DNA of 64,000 bases, taken from the NCBI GenBank assembly GCA_964036045.1, contig OZ038385.1:39811680-39875679 (forward strand), written 5' to 3'. The position numbers and the translations under genes were made by a program. Shown here piece after piece: positions 33,571 to 42,830 of this stretch (position 1 is the stretch's first letter; each line of letters opens with the position of its first letter). The notes under the pieces were generated by a model. The model did no database searches. It saw nothing but the letters and a program-made list of their open reading frames with translations, and was not told where the DNA came from. This DNA is from Eutreptiella sp. 'Long Island Sound 2002'. Its lineage: Eukaryota; Euglenozoa; Euglenophyceae; Eutreptiales; Eutreptiaceae.

Positions 33571-35153
33571 GGGGGGCGAATTTCCAGGCGACCCCCCCCC
33601 CCGCGCTTGCCTGCCGCCGCACTGCCGCCTTGGCCCTGATTCTCCGGTGGGGACCGCACAGCCACTTTGCTGGCAGGCCCGACCGGAGGCCCATCAGGAT
33701 GCCTCCTCTTGGGGGCAGGCCGTCTGGCTTTTGCATTACCCAGGCCCACCTTCGCGCTCGCCGCATGATGCCGCTGGACAGATATGGAACCGCCCAGACC
33801 AACGACTCGCCGCTTGGGCCTCGGTTTACCGTCGCCGTCGACCTCTGCTGCGCCACTTCTCGGTGTCTTGCCGGCTCCCTTAGATCGCAGCCTCCTCTTG
33901 CCGCCCCCGACCTGAGGTCCGGTTCCCGGCGTGAATTGTGGAGGACGTTCCCCCAGGACATCGGGCGGTGCGGGCTCCGCGGGGGAGCCACAGGCGCCTG
34001 CTGTGGACACAGCGGAGGCCGAAGACTCCGAGGGGACGGACGAAGAATCCGAATCAGACTCCACGTCTTCCATTTCCCCTTGATGCGGCGCCACATCCAT
34101 ATCAGGAAGAGATACCACAGGCCCCGCAGGCACCGGGGCAGCGATTTCCAGCGACGCCTTCGGGGACTTCCTTTCGGGATTAGCATACATGGGGTCACCC
34201 CACAGGTCGGCCAGCAGCACAGCCAACCGCTCACCAGGAGTCCGGCCACCCACAGGCCATGGAAGCACCAAAGCCCCAACCACCGCAGGGTCAGAGTAGC
34301 CCAGAGCGTACTCCAACGCCGTGGCCAGCCGTTTCCACCTCCCCCACCAAACGAAATAGGCCACATTTGGAGAGCGGTGGAAGGCGGCCGCAGCGCCCCC
34401 CCGCCGCAGGGAATGCCACCGATGGTCACTATACGGGGAATCACTGAGGAGGTCTGCGAAGATCTTCTCCACTGCCTCAACCCCTCCCCTAACCAACGGT
34501 TGACCCTCCGGGACGCAGCTTGCCGCGGCGTAGGATCTAAGGAATCGGACCCACGAGCGTCCCCACTCATAAAGCGGGCGCCGCACTTCCCTGTGGCCTC
34601 CAACCTTGGTAGTGACGAACAGGACCACGGAATCGCTTGCCAGTCCCGCTGGCGTGATGGACACCGCTTCAGAGACTCGCAAGAAGAGAAGCCAACTGAG
34701 GTTCGCCAACGCCGCCACTGCCTGCTCAACCGGTGAGGCCGCTCTGGCCCACAACAGGCTGAGACCCTCCGGTCCCAGGTATGGCTGTCCCGGTGTCGGT
34801 TTTCCAGACTTTGCAAGTCTCCAGTGGATGGCCTGAACACAGCCCGGGAGCAGCCTGATATCTTCCGCCGCTCGAGTCGCGGACACATAACCCCTGAGGG
34901 TGGACCTTGCCTGCCCCATAGAGACCCTTGACGCCAAGAAATCAGACAACGTGTCAGTAAGCGGCGTCCGCAAAGCCCTGGTTCCCTCATACTTCGCCAC
35001 CGCGGACAGGGCGGAACGGTATCGGGCTTGCGTTTTTGGGGCCCAGCCCCGAACGCCCACGGCCGCCACCCTAAACGATCCAACAGCCGCCATCGCCATT
35101 GCCCACCCCGCCGCCGCCGCGCTGAAGGTCGCTCTGGTAGCAGGTAAGGCCAT
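33510..35153 (-). CDS. tyrosine recombinase of the YR retrotransposon
   Basis: 547 residues, intact. The N-terminal SAM-like core-binding part includes KTQARYRSALSAVAKYEGTR. The catalytic part shows the first Arg in LLFLRVSEAVSI, a Lys in FVTTKVGGHR, the HSLRRGG box (H-x-x-R), GRW and a downstream Tyr candidate in ALEYALGY. This is the R-K-H-R-Y order of tyrosine recombinases used by DIRS, Ngaro and PAT elements to integrate circular cDNA. The C-terminal ~250 residues are Pro/Ser/Arg-rich and not recognised. Its end overlaps the start of the RT frame at 33570. Placement between gag and RT is unusual. Residue assignments are by eye. Confidence 0.8.
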   Translation of the reverse strand: MALPATRATFSAAAAGWAMAMAAVGSFRVAAVGVRGWAPKTQARYRSALSAVAKYEGTRALRTPLTDTLSDFLASRVSMGQARSTLRGYVSATRAAEDIRLLPGCVQAIHWRLAKSGKPTPGQPYLGPEGLSLLWARAASPVEQAVAALANLSWLLFLRVSEAVSITPAGLASDSVVLFVTTKVGGHREVRRPLYEWGRSWVRFLRSYAAASCVPEGQPLVRGGVEAVEKIFADLLSDSPYSDHRWHSLRRGGAAAAFHRSPNVAYFVWWGRWKRLATALEYALGYSDPAVVGALVLPWPVGGRTPGERLAVLLADLWGDPMYANPERKSPKASLEIAAPVPAGPVVSLPDMDVAPHQGEMEDVESDSDSSSVPSESSASAVSTAGACGSPAEPAPPDVLGERPPQFTPGTGPQVGGGKRRLRSKGAGKTPRSGAAEVDGDGKPRPKRRVVGLGGSISVQRHHAASAKVGLGNAKARRPAPKRRHPDGPPVGPASKVAVRSPPENQGQGGSAAAGKRGGGGRLEIRPPWGRFAKPHLPVMGLLVAQC

Positions 35154-35267
35154 GCGGGTGGGGATTGGACGCGCGGGTTGGGAATCTTCACACCAACACG
35201 GCCATCCCCACCCCGCCCTGTCGCAGTGGCGACAGTCCCGTCGGGACCAGTGGGGACACTGGAAATG

Positions 35268-35945
35268 TCAGTGCCGCAACTGCTCTGATGGGACGCCCTC
35301 TTTGGCGCATCTCTGGCAGTCGCCAGACGGGCGGGCGGATATTGGTACCCACCTTCCTTTCTTCGTCATCCAATGAAGGACGCCTTGTCGCATAGCGAAG
35401 TCGATGCCCTTATACTTAAAGGACGGTCCCCCGTTTTTGACCGCATCTGGCCAGCTCATGGCATCCAGCGGGTTGGACGGGTCCGCCCGACTGCTGGACT
35501 CCGGCGCGAACCTCTGGGCGTACGCCTGCTGGGAGTCGAGGATGATACCCCAAATCCTGTAGGCCAGCCTGTCGCCCCTCGGGCATTCCATCGCATTGCC
35601 CATCACGTCGGACGGCCTGGCCGGTGCAGCACTTGCGCTTCTAACGTAGTCCCGCAGCGCCTCGCCTGACTGGCGCATCCAACTGGCTACTTTGTCGCCC
35701 CCCAGCATCTGCTCCACTGCCTCTGCGGTCAAGTCCGGCACTGAATTTCTCTCCGCGACGGCCAGGCTCTCCAACCGTGCTTGTAGGTGCCCCATCGCCT
35801 CTTGCTGGGACTGCAGCAACGCGCGCAGCTCCTCAGGCGACATCTGGCTGGTGTCCTGCACCGGCGCGTCCGCTCCAGAGCCCGAAGCTCCTTGGTCTGG
35901 GGCCCCAGACGACGCACTCTTAAACGGGGAGCGAAAGACCTGCAT
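35268..35945 (-). CDS. gag-like protein of the YR retrotransposon
   Basis: 225 residues from ATG at 35945, just inside repeat A1. A probable coiled coil spans about residues 37-75 (SPEELRALLQSQQEAMGHLQ onward). A mixed globular segment follows, ending in a CQRC pair (DCQRCAKEGVPSEQLRH). The frame stops at TGA (35268-35270) but continues open in the same frame, through a second Cys/His cluster (CPHW, CRHC), into the recombinase ATG at 35153. This could therefore be a single gag-recombinase polyprotein interrupted by one TGA. Gag identity rests on position, coiled coil and Cys/His pattern, not on a named domain. Confidence 0.6.
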   Translation of the reverse strand: MQVFRSPFKSASSGAPDQGASGSGADAPVQDTSQMSPEELRALLQSQQEAMGHLQARLESLAVAERNSVPDLTAEAVEQMLGGDKVASWMRQSGEALRDYVRSASAAPARPSDVMGNAMECPRGDRLAYRIWGIILDSQQAYAQRFAPESSSRADPSNPLDAMSWPDAVKNGGPSFKYKGIDFAMRQGVLHWMTKKGRWVPISARPSGDCQRCAKEGVPSEQLRH

Positions 35946-35959
35946 GCTGCTTCACAAAA

Positions 35960-36043
35960 ACACAATAAATTTTCAACAAATCTGTACACACACAGAGATA
36001 GTGATCCCCTGTTCGTAAACGAAAAGGGGGCAAGACAAACAGG
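35960..36043 (-). repeat. split direct repeat A1 (5' terminal)
   Basis: 84 bp beginning AACACAATAAATTTTCAACA in plus orientation, near-identical to 30398-30480. It lies immediately before the gag start codon (35945), so it probably carries the promoter or 5' leader. Confidence 0.85.
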
Positions 36044-36484
36044 GGGTGTAAGTCGCGTAATTTTTTTTTTTTGGCGTAAGTCGCGTATGGGAAAAAAAAA
36101 CCCATTTTTCCAAAAAAAAAAAAAAAGCCGGGGAAACACAAGAACCACCCAACAACCGCCATCGCTACCGGAGGAGGTGAAGCATACAGCCCCCACGGAC
36201 ATTTTGGGTACCTCCGGCACGGGTAAAGCAATGGAGCCGTGGCGTGAAGGGTGGTTTTTATACTCATCGCCGGCAAATGGCGGAAATAACGCGCGGCAGA
36301 TGGCGGAATCATGACCGCAAACAAAAAATGCAATTTGCCCTTCGGCCTTTGGCAAGCGGTATCAAAATGACGATATTGCTGCCGGCGCCACCGGCTACGA
36401 AACTCAAGCCAGTGATACCACCTGAGTCCGGTCACCTGGGGCGAACTACATTCTTCGCATGCAACCATAATGGCGTGGGGCCAA
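36044..36484. other. satellite remnant and probable 3' UTR of gene B
   Basis: Starts with the GTAAGTCGCG / poly-T satellite (36044-36105) and an A run. No frame is supported; the segment nearest 36485 probably holds the 3' UTR of the minus-strand gene B. Confidence 0.4.
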
Positions 36485-36912
36485 CTACAAGAAGTCGCCA
36501 AACACACGCTTGTAGATCAAATCAGACTTTGTGTCCGATGCCTTCGGCTTTGCACGCGGATTTGTGTTCCGCGCACAAGCGTTACGGATGTCCTTCACAA
36601 GCATCTCTTCCAGCTCTCGAATAAGTCGTTTGTCGTTCACCAACCGACCCTCTGCGCCCTTTGGGTACGCCTCGGGCACCTCGAAAAACTTCCGACAGAT
36701 GAACACGGATGGACGGGCATCATCACTTGTGGGGGGGTTAGAAGAGGAAGTGGACTGCGGGGTTTGTGGAGGGGCCTTAACATTGCCTTTCACTGACTTC
36801 CCATCTTGGGGCACGTCCTCGGAGTTGGAGGCCGGGAAGGCAGCGAATTCTCCAACCGTTGGCTCCGAGGAGGAGGCAGCAATGTTGCCCTCGGGTTCCG
36901 AAAGAGCATCCT
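36485..36912 (-). CDS. gene B terminal exon
   Basis: Open from CTTTTCGATGAAG|AG GAT GCT to TAG at 36485-36487, 142 codons including the stop. It has mixed charged composition and a long predicted helix around LVNDKRLIRELEEMLVKDIR. This frame is the most protein-like of the six over this stretch. Confidence 0.55.
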
Positions 36913-38847
36913 CTTCATCGAAAAGGAGGGGGCAAAATCAGAAGTGGCCCACTTGTGGGCAAAGTGGCTACGTCACCCCTGCCGTCTCGGGGATCCCCAC
37001 CGCTTAAGAGCGGAGGGCAAAATCAGAAGTGGCCCACAAGTGGGCAAAGTGGCTACCTCACCCCTGCCGTATCAGGGATCCCCACCGCTGCAGAGCGGGG
37101 GGCAAAATCAGAAGTGGCCCACAAGTGGACAAAGTGGCTACCTCACCCCTGCCGTCTCGGCGATCCCCACCGCTTCAGAGCGGGGGGCAAAATCAGAAGT
37201 GGCCCACAAGTGGGCAAAATGGCTACCTCACCCCTGCCGTCTCGGCGATCCCCAAAAAGGGGGGGGTAGACATGGCCCACGTTCGGCCGGGGCAAAAAGG
37301 CCTCTAGGGGCTTTCCTTAAGGGCTGTCCTTAACAATAAAAAAAAAATCTCGTACCTCGCTTTTTTAAAAAAAAGCGTAACTCGCTTTTTTATAAGAAAA
37401 AAAAGCGTAACTCGCTTTTTTATATAAAAAAAAGCGTAACTCGCTTTTTTATAAAAAAAAAAGCGTAACTCGCTTTTTTATAAGAAAAAAAAGCGTAACT
37501 CGCTTTTTTATATAAAAAAAAGGCGTAACTCGCTTTTTTATAAGAAAAAAAAGCGTAACTCGCTTTTTTATATAAAAAAAAAGCGTAACTCGCTTTTTTA
37601 TAAAAAAAAAAAGCGTAACTCGCTTTTTTATAAGAAAAAAAAGCGTAACTCGCTTTTTTATATAAAAAAAAGGCGTAACTCGCTTTTTCATATAAAAAAA
37701 AGGCGTAACTCGCTTATTTTTTTTTTGCCGTAGGTCGCGTATCAAAAAAAGCGCAAGTCGCGTAACTTTTTTTTTTGGTGTAGGTCGCGTCGCAAAAAAA
37801 GCGTAAGTCGCGTATCATACATTTTTCAGTTTTTTTTTCCACACGCGACTTACGCCAAAAAAAAAAAAATAAGCGACTTACGCCAAAAAAAAAAAATAAG
37901 CGACTTACGCTTGACACACACCCCACTGGCAAGATCGGCAAAAAATGCATGCAGTGCACCACCGATGGGCAACACTTGGCGATCTGGAACCCGTGGTGTC
38001 ACGGTTTGGGAAGGGCTGAACGTGAACCCAGTCAGCGCTGGTGGGGAAGTGGATGCCACAGGGGGCAGTGATGCTACAGTCGTGAGCAGTGGGAAAGACA
38101 CGCACTCTGACCTCATGAACTGCAGCCCCACCACCATCCCCCCTCCCCTCCGCACCCAACGCACACCCCCGTCTGGCCATGCACACACGTCCCGACGATC
38201 ACAGCCCAGAGGCACGCCACCACAGAACACACCCAAGTGTCTGACACCAGAAGTCACTACTCCACTCTTGTGCCCCCCTTCCGGATTGGGCAGTTTTTTG
38301 GGGTCGGGGGCGTGCAGGGATGCATTGGAAGGGGGGGAGGTAACCCCCCCCCCCTCCCCTCCAGGGCGCCCTGCCTATGCCCAGCCACTGTCTCCCTGAC
38401 GCCAAATGTGCGCGCTTCAACGGCATTTGTAACCGACAGTAACCGCCCCCAACCGCTTTGACAACCTCCTCCAACCGCCTGTCTAACCGCATCTGGGGCC
38501 GCCTCTGAGGTCCCTTCCCTTCGAATGCATCCCTCGGGGTGCCGGCTGAAAGAGCTCCTTTGCGAGCTTTGCAGCCTTGCCAGAAGCATTCCTCCCAAAG
38601 GGGCCCAGCCTCCCGGCTCAGGCCTGGCGCAGGGGTGCGCCCAAAGCGCGCAGAGAGGCACATAACCACTGCCAACCCATCTGAACCTTCAGACAGCCAC
38701 CGTGAGAGCAGACACAACACAACGGCTGACCTTTGGGCTTGGACTTCTTCTTTGCCCTCGGACTCGTTTTACTTTTGCCCTTGGGACTCTTGGGACTGGT
38801 CCCTGAGGCTTTGGAGGCAGCTCCGGGGGATACGGCAGGTGTCTCAT
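36485..38847 (-). CDS. gene B: Lys/Ser-rich then Glu/Lys-rich protein, two exons visible
   Basis: Two exons: 38847-38731 (acceptor TTCTGCGCAG, donor AAAG before GTCAGC) and 36912-36485 ending TAG. Entry is phase 1 and the exons join in phase 1. Exon 1 encodes a Ser/Pro/Lys stretch (KSPKGKSKTSPRAKKKSKPK), a plausible nuclear or histone-tail-like segment. Exon 2 begins DALSEPEGNIAASSSEPT and ends in a more ordered ~70-residue segment (VFICRKFFEVPEAYPKG, RLIRELEEMLVKDIRNACA, DLIYKRVFGDFL). The 5' exons are not identified. The intron holds an 81-bp tandem repeat and an A/T satellite. No family recognised. Exon 1 could instead splice in phase to gene A exon 1 at an alternative acceptor, but the terminal exon at 36.5 kb lies closer. 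Confidence 0.5.
36928..37255. repeat. 81-bp tandem repeat, 4 copies
   Basis: Each unit has GGCAAAATCAGAAGTGGCCC, ACAAGTGGGCAAAGTGGCTA, CCTCACCCCTGCCGTCTCGG and GATCCCCACCGC. The 81-bp length keeps plus frames open, which explains the overlapping plus-strand frames here. It lies in the gene B intron. The reverse complement of each unit ends in CTCTGCAG or similar, resembling a repeated splice acceptor. Confidence 0.85.
37340..37915. repeat. hairpin satellite, AAAAAAGCG-TAACT-CGCTTTTTT units
   Basis: About ten units of ~36 bp, each a near-perfect hairpin: stem AAAAAAGCG / CGCTTTTTT around TAACT, joined by TATA or TAAG linkers. The right part (37725-37915) is made of GTAAGTCGCG units in both orientations, the same satellite that borders the YR retrotransposon. 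Confidence 0.85.
37916..38316. other. no gene supported
   Basis: A minus frame (37850-38257) is partly protein-like (LPIGGALHAFFADLASGVC) but shows no splice-consistent connection to gene B. Confidence 0.4.
38317..38533. mobile_element. MITE-like element, TIR GGGATGCATTGGAAGGG
   Basis: GGGATGCATTGGAAGGG at 38317 is mirrored by CCCTTCGAATGCATCCC at 38517-38533 (imperfect). The interior matches 14968-15130. About 217 bp, non-coding, on the 3' side of the gene B Lys/Ser-rich exon. Confidence 0.65.
38731..38847 (-). CDS. gene B internal exon (Lys/Ser-rich)
   Basis: 117 nt between a good acceptor (GATTCTGCGCAG) and donor (AAAG before GTCAGC), phase 1 on both sides. It encodes ETPAVSPGAASKASGTSPKS followed by a Lys-rich end. 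A TGA lies upstream in the same frame, which supports a splice acceptor here. Confidence 0.5.
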
Positions 38848-39029
38848 CTGCGCAGAATCAGGATCGATCAAGCTGTTGGCCACTGGCTGCTCCAGGGTGG
38901 CCAGTGCCTTGTGCGGGGCTGGCATGGGGTTGGCCTCAAAAATTGCGTGACCCATGGCCGCATCATGCCCGAAAAAATATCCTCTAAAAAGTTGGATATC
39001 ATTCGAATTATTGACGTTAATACTGTTGC

Positions 39030-39044
39030 ACCTGTTGTTGTTGG

Positions 39045-39131
<87 letters not shown>

Positions 39132-39475
39132 GGTTGTTGTGGTTGTTGTTGTGGTTGTTGGTGTGGTTGTTGTTGTTGTTGTGGTTGTTGGTGTGGTTGT
39201 TGGTGTGGTTGTTGTTGTGGTTGTGGTTGTTGTTGTTGTTGTTGTTGGTGTTATTGTTGGTGTAGTTGTTGTTGTGGTTGTTGGTGCAGTTGCTGTTGTG
39301 GTTGTTGTTGTGGTTGTGGTTGTGGTTGTTGTTGTTGTTGTGGTTGTGGTTGTTGTTGTTGTTGTTGTGGTTGTGGTTGTTGTTGTTGTTGTTGTTGTGG
39401 TTGTGGTTGTGGTTGTGGTTGTTGTTGTTGTTGTGGTTGTGGTTGTTGTTGTTGTTGTGCTGCTGCTGCTGTTGT
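39030..39475. repeat. TTG / TTGTGG triplet microsatellite
   Basis: About 445 bp of TTG repeats with interspersed TGG and TGC. On the minus strand one frame reads poly-Gln/Pro with a non-repetitive N-terminal part (HIEVHWCRKCQQPF) back to 39718, but it meets TAA at 39251-39253 inside the repeat. It could be an exon upstream of gene B or only a repeat frame. Confidence 0.9.
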
Positions 39476-40261
39476 TGACGTTGCTATTGCTGCCGTTATC
39501 CTCAAAGGTGCTTTACTGAAATGTGCTTGTTGCAATTTCATCCACCCGCAGAAAACGTGCCACAATCGAAACACCGGAGATGAGAAAGGCTGCTGGCACT
39601 TACGGCACCAGTGCACTTCAATGTGCTGGTGAACAGGCGCGTTGGCTGGGGTGGGGCCGGGTTGTTCGTGACTGCGCTGTGCAGCCAATTGCATTACTAC
39701 TATACTGTTGGTCAACACGCCGCCCGCTGCACAAAGGCCAAGGCAGAGTTGCGCTGAGAAAGGAAACCAGTATTGGAGCTGCGGGGAGCGGGGGTCAGTA
39801 GGGCATTACAAGGGCCGCCAGCCAGGGCCAGCGACAGCCCATCCACCCCCCATCGGATCCTCTTTGTGCGTGTGCACATGCGTGTGCATGTGCGCGTGCG
39901 CGTGCACGTGTGCGTGTGCGCCGGTGCGTGTGTGCGCGTGTACCACACCATTGACCAGGCCAGACAAATCCGTCGACGCGGTTCGAATGGCGAGGCCTGG
40001 GGTGCGGCCCACCCCATCCGGGCATGCCCTCCCCAGCGGTCGAGGCGCAGGAATGGGTCTGCACACACCCGAACTGCTCTTCCTCCCTTTGTCCTTCCGC
40101 AGCCGCGCTCGGCGGAGGATTGCCTTTTCGGTCATCTGCATTGTACTGCGACGGGGACGGGCCAACTGCCGGGCCTGAACAGGGCGTACCACCGAAAGAG
40201 GGAGTGGCTCCGGCGCGGGACGTGGAATTCGCGGCAAAGGGCAGGGTCCAAGCTTTTTTTT
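39476..40261. other. possible gag zinc-knuckle relic, otherwise no gene
   Basis: A plus-strand frame near 39730-39800 reads CAEKGNQYWSCGERGSVGHY, which faintly resembles a CCHC zinc knuckle (CxxCxxxGH), and TGCCACAATCGAAACACCGG near 39555 reads CHNRNTGDEKGCW. Too short and broken to call a gene. A GTGCGCGT-rich simple stretch lies at 39865-39940. Confidence 0.25.
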
Positions 40262-40425
40262 TGATGCGAAATCTTAATTTTTAGCACTTATCTTATTTTT
40301 TAGCATAAAAAAAAAGATTTCGCGCTAAAAAAAAAGATTCCGCGCTAAAAAAAAAGATTCCACGCTAAAAAAAAAGATTCCATGCTAAAAAAAAAGATTG
40401 CGCGCTAAAAAAAAAGATTTTTACA
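40262..40425. repeat. 20-bp satellite CGCTAAAAAAAAAGATTCCG
   Basis: Six units of GCTAAAAAAAAAGATT plus four variable bases. The same motif, inverted in its left part, forms the array at 42545-42830, so the two arrays bracket 2.1 kb of DNA. Confidence 0.85.
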
Positions 40426-40710
40426 TGATCATCATGTATGTCTCAAAAAGTTGCACGGGGGGGGGTTACAAGGAGTGCTACTGCATCAAGCCAACCCCTG
40501 CCCATGTTCACAACTTCATACAGTAGGGGAACGTGGGTTTCGGGACTGACCCAATATGCACCCAGTGGCCCTCTTTCCTTGTTGCCTGCTGCATGCGGTG
40601 AGGAGGTACCCTATGCAGGGATGTCATGAATGTGGAAGGTTTTGGGTGCATTACGCAGAACTTGTGTTTCACAACAGGGGTGTCCCTTTGGAGCTGGGGG
40701 GCCTATGGGA

Positions 40711-41363
40711 ATGCCATGCACGCAGTGCAAAGTTTTGGATGTCGGCAAATACTCGAACCCTAGTTTTGGCCCCTTTTCACAAGTTTTTGGTTCCGTACCA
40801 GGGTTTTTTTGGCTTCCCAAGCATTTGGGATGTGGCGTATTTGAATTGTCAACCATTTCCCCCTAGAAGAGGCCCATCGACAAAGTGTACACAGTCGACA
40901 CGACCCGGATCTCGACGTCGTCATTGTCGACACTGCAGCGAGCCTCATATCCGTAGAGGCGGTTCGATTCGCCCTGCAGAGTACTCTTCCGGACAGATAG
41001 TACGTGCACCAAAACCTTGGTCGACTTCAAGGTGATTCTCGAACCGAGATGCTCAAGATCATCGATCGGTATGGCCACGTCCACAACTGCAAAGAAGTCC
41101 ACGTGGTCATCGTCGCTCGAAGGCTCTCGATCGCCGATACTCGATGGTGGTGAGTCGACACCAGGACCGGACAGTTCTTCTTCGACGATGTTGTTGGTTA
41201 TAACTACAACCAGAAGTATCGATGGACACCTGGCCAACCCTATGGTATTGACACCTTTCAGTCTTCCCCCTAGTAAACAGGTGACAGGTATTCTTGGGTG
41301 AGTATCCTAGCCTCTGCGTGCACAATATGCACGCAGTGCGCACGCAGTGCGCACGCAGTGCAA
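40711..41363 (+). repeat. dispersed repeat, partner at 2363-2620, carrying an insertion
   Basis: The left (GCCATGCACGCAGTGCAAAG, TTGGATGTCGGCAAATACTC) and right (TTGGGTGAGTATCC, CGCAGTGCGCACGCAGTG) parts match the 2.4-kb copy in reverse complement. The middle is occupied by the TCGA-rich block described separately. Confidence 0.65.
40867..41273. mobile_element. TCGA-rich insertion flanked by TTCCCCCTAG repeats
   Basis: A 407-bp block lies between direct copies of TTCCCCCTAG at 40857-40866 and 41264-41273. It is rich in TCGA and absent from the partner repeat at 2.4 kb. Frames are open on both strands: minus 41237-40863 (124 codons, ITLKSTKVLVHVLSVRKSTL) and a plus frame (DLDVVIVDTAASLISVEAV, QFFFDDVVGYNYNQKYRW) with one TAG and one TGA. 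I cannot tell which strand is coding. It could be a retroposed gene piece or a fragment of a larger element. Confidence 0.45.
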
Positions 41364-41539
41364 ACACTTAGCCTATGCAGAGAGTTCATCGGAGAGGATC
41401 ACAGGTAATGTCTGAATGTTGTAAAGTAGGGTACTCAGCCACCTTGGCCAGAGCCCATGTGCACAATTTCATCTGCTCAGAGAACAGGGGTTTCCCTTCG
41501 CCATAATCATCAACTCCTGGGACATTTGCATCCCAACAC

Positions 41540-41850
41540 ATCCGTTCCTGCATTGTATGCTCATTTTCTGGAGCTTTGGCAGTCTGCCCAGTCAGTCCCC
41601 AGTTCCAGATTCCTTGCTCAGATTTTGTTCACAGGGAGGTTTTTTCGCAGTTTTTTTTTTTGCGCATTTCTTCTGCAGTGCATTGTGCCACCCACGTGCC
41701 TGTGCTGCAGTGTCTGCCAGCCATAGTGATCAACTCGTGAGAACCCTGCATTCAACACTTCCGTTCCTGCATTATATGCTCATTTTTTGCAGCCTTTGTT
41801 GTCTGCCCAGTCAGTCCCAGCGTTCAGATTCCTTGCTCAAACTTTGTTTA
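41540..41850 (+). repeat. two direct copies of a ~95-bp repeat
   Basis: CATCCGTTCCTGCATTGTATGC-type start, GTCTGCCCAGTCAGTCCC and CAGATTCCTTGCTCA occur twice, about 220 bp apart. A T run precedes the second copy. Confidence 0.7.
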
Positions 41851-42544
41851 GAGGCATTATTCGGTGCACAAAGCCGAGTGGCATTGCCTCGTAGAGGTTG
41901 TTTTCAACCACTACTCAGTGGGTGCACAATTTTGCCCATAATTTCATGCTCAAGTTTTGCTCGTTTCAAATATCTTCAGGTGCACACAGGGAGGGATGCT
42001 GCTTCTGTATTTGTTTGGCATTTCCAAAAATCCACGGCATTTTAGCCCTTCTCCACAAGGATGATGCCAACAATATCTTCCGAGTTTCAAACACTTGGCG
42101 CATGTGAACCAAAGGGCCAGGGGGAAGTAATCAGTGAGAACCTTCCAAGATTCAATACGTGACAAACACCATAAGAATCAGGGCAATGCAACGCCCAATC
42201 GATCTGACGACATGTGAAACCCATCATCGGTGGTTTGCAAAACCTCCCCCTGCTGCCTGTGCATCAGTTGCACAGTGGCATGTCCCGACGCCATCAAGTG
42301 GGTTACATCATCTTCACGTAATGTAGTGTGTACTGCAAAAGCACGTTCTGCAAGTGCTCAGCCATCTGCTCCGGTCTTGTTGGCATTCTTTACCGTTCTT
42401 TGCTTTGTGCCTTGTTTTGCAGGGTTCGCCTCAGGAATGTGGATGATTCGTCCAGTGGGGTGCCCCTAGGAACTGCATTTCTGCCTCCCCTCCCCACCCC
42501 TGGCTTTGTGTTCTCTTAGTTTTACCAAAATCTCACTTTTTACC
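41851..42544. other. no gene supported
   Basis: Plus frames of 60-160 codons without domains; nothing splice-consistent found. Confidence 0.4.
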
Positions 42545-42830
42545 TGGCCATCTAAAAAAAAAGATTCTGCTTTTTTGACGTTTTTAAACATGCGAATGAC
42601 TTTTTTTTTTAGATTTTGGGTTTTGTTGCAATCTTTTTTTTTAGTAGGGAATCTTTTTTTTTAGATGCGAAATCTTTTTTTTTAGATGCGAAATCTTTTT
42701 TTTTAGATGTTTTTGCTCATTTTTTAGCTGTTTTTGCTCATTTTTTAGCTGTTTTGACTTAAATTTTAGCACTTTTCTTAAATTTTAGCGCATCTAAAAA
42801 AAAAGATTTCGCATCTAAAAAAAAAGATTA
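42545..42830. repeat. A/T satellite, AAAAAAAAGATTTCGC units in both orientations
   Basis: Units of TTTTAGATGCGAAATCTTTT plus TTTTTAGCTGTTTTTGCTCA variants on the left, then the inverse (CATCTAAAAAAAAAGATTTC) at the right end. Related to 40262-40425. Confidence 0.8.

Larger units (their letters stand above)
30067..36043 (-). mobile_element. DIRS/Ngaro-like tyrosine-recombinase retrotransposon
   Basis: About 6 kb on the minus strand. Order from its 5' end: terminal repeat A1, gag-like, tyrosine recombinase, RT-RNase H, small basic ORF, internal repeat A2. An 84-bp direct repeat is present at 35960-36043 and 30398-30480, the arrangement called split direct repeats in YR retrotransposons. Both outer edges meet the same GTAAGTCGCG satellite. 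The left boundary at about 30067 is inferred from where satellite stops. The usual DIRS1 and Ngaro order places YR after RT; here YR precedes RT. It carries four internal stop codons, so this copy is probably not fully functional unless they are read through. Confidence 0.85.

Noticed and set aside
36928-37255. CRISPR-like spacing of the 81-bp repeat
   Set aside because: Units are contiguous and near-identical along their full length with no unique spacers; eukaryotic context.
36806-37333. Overlapping plus-strand frames with repeated KWPTSGQSGYLTPAV
   Set aside because: Product of an 81-bp tandem repeat whose length keeps frames open; it sits in the gene B intron.
38539-39519. 326-codon plus-strand frame with about 200 Val
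   Set aside because: Direct translation of the TTG repeat; the supported exon here (38731-38847) is on the minus strand.
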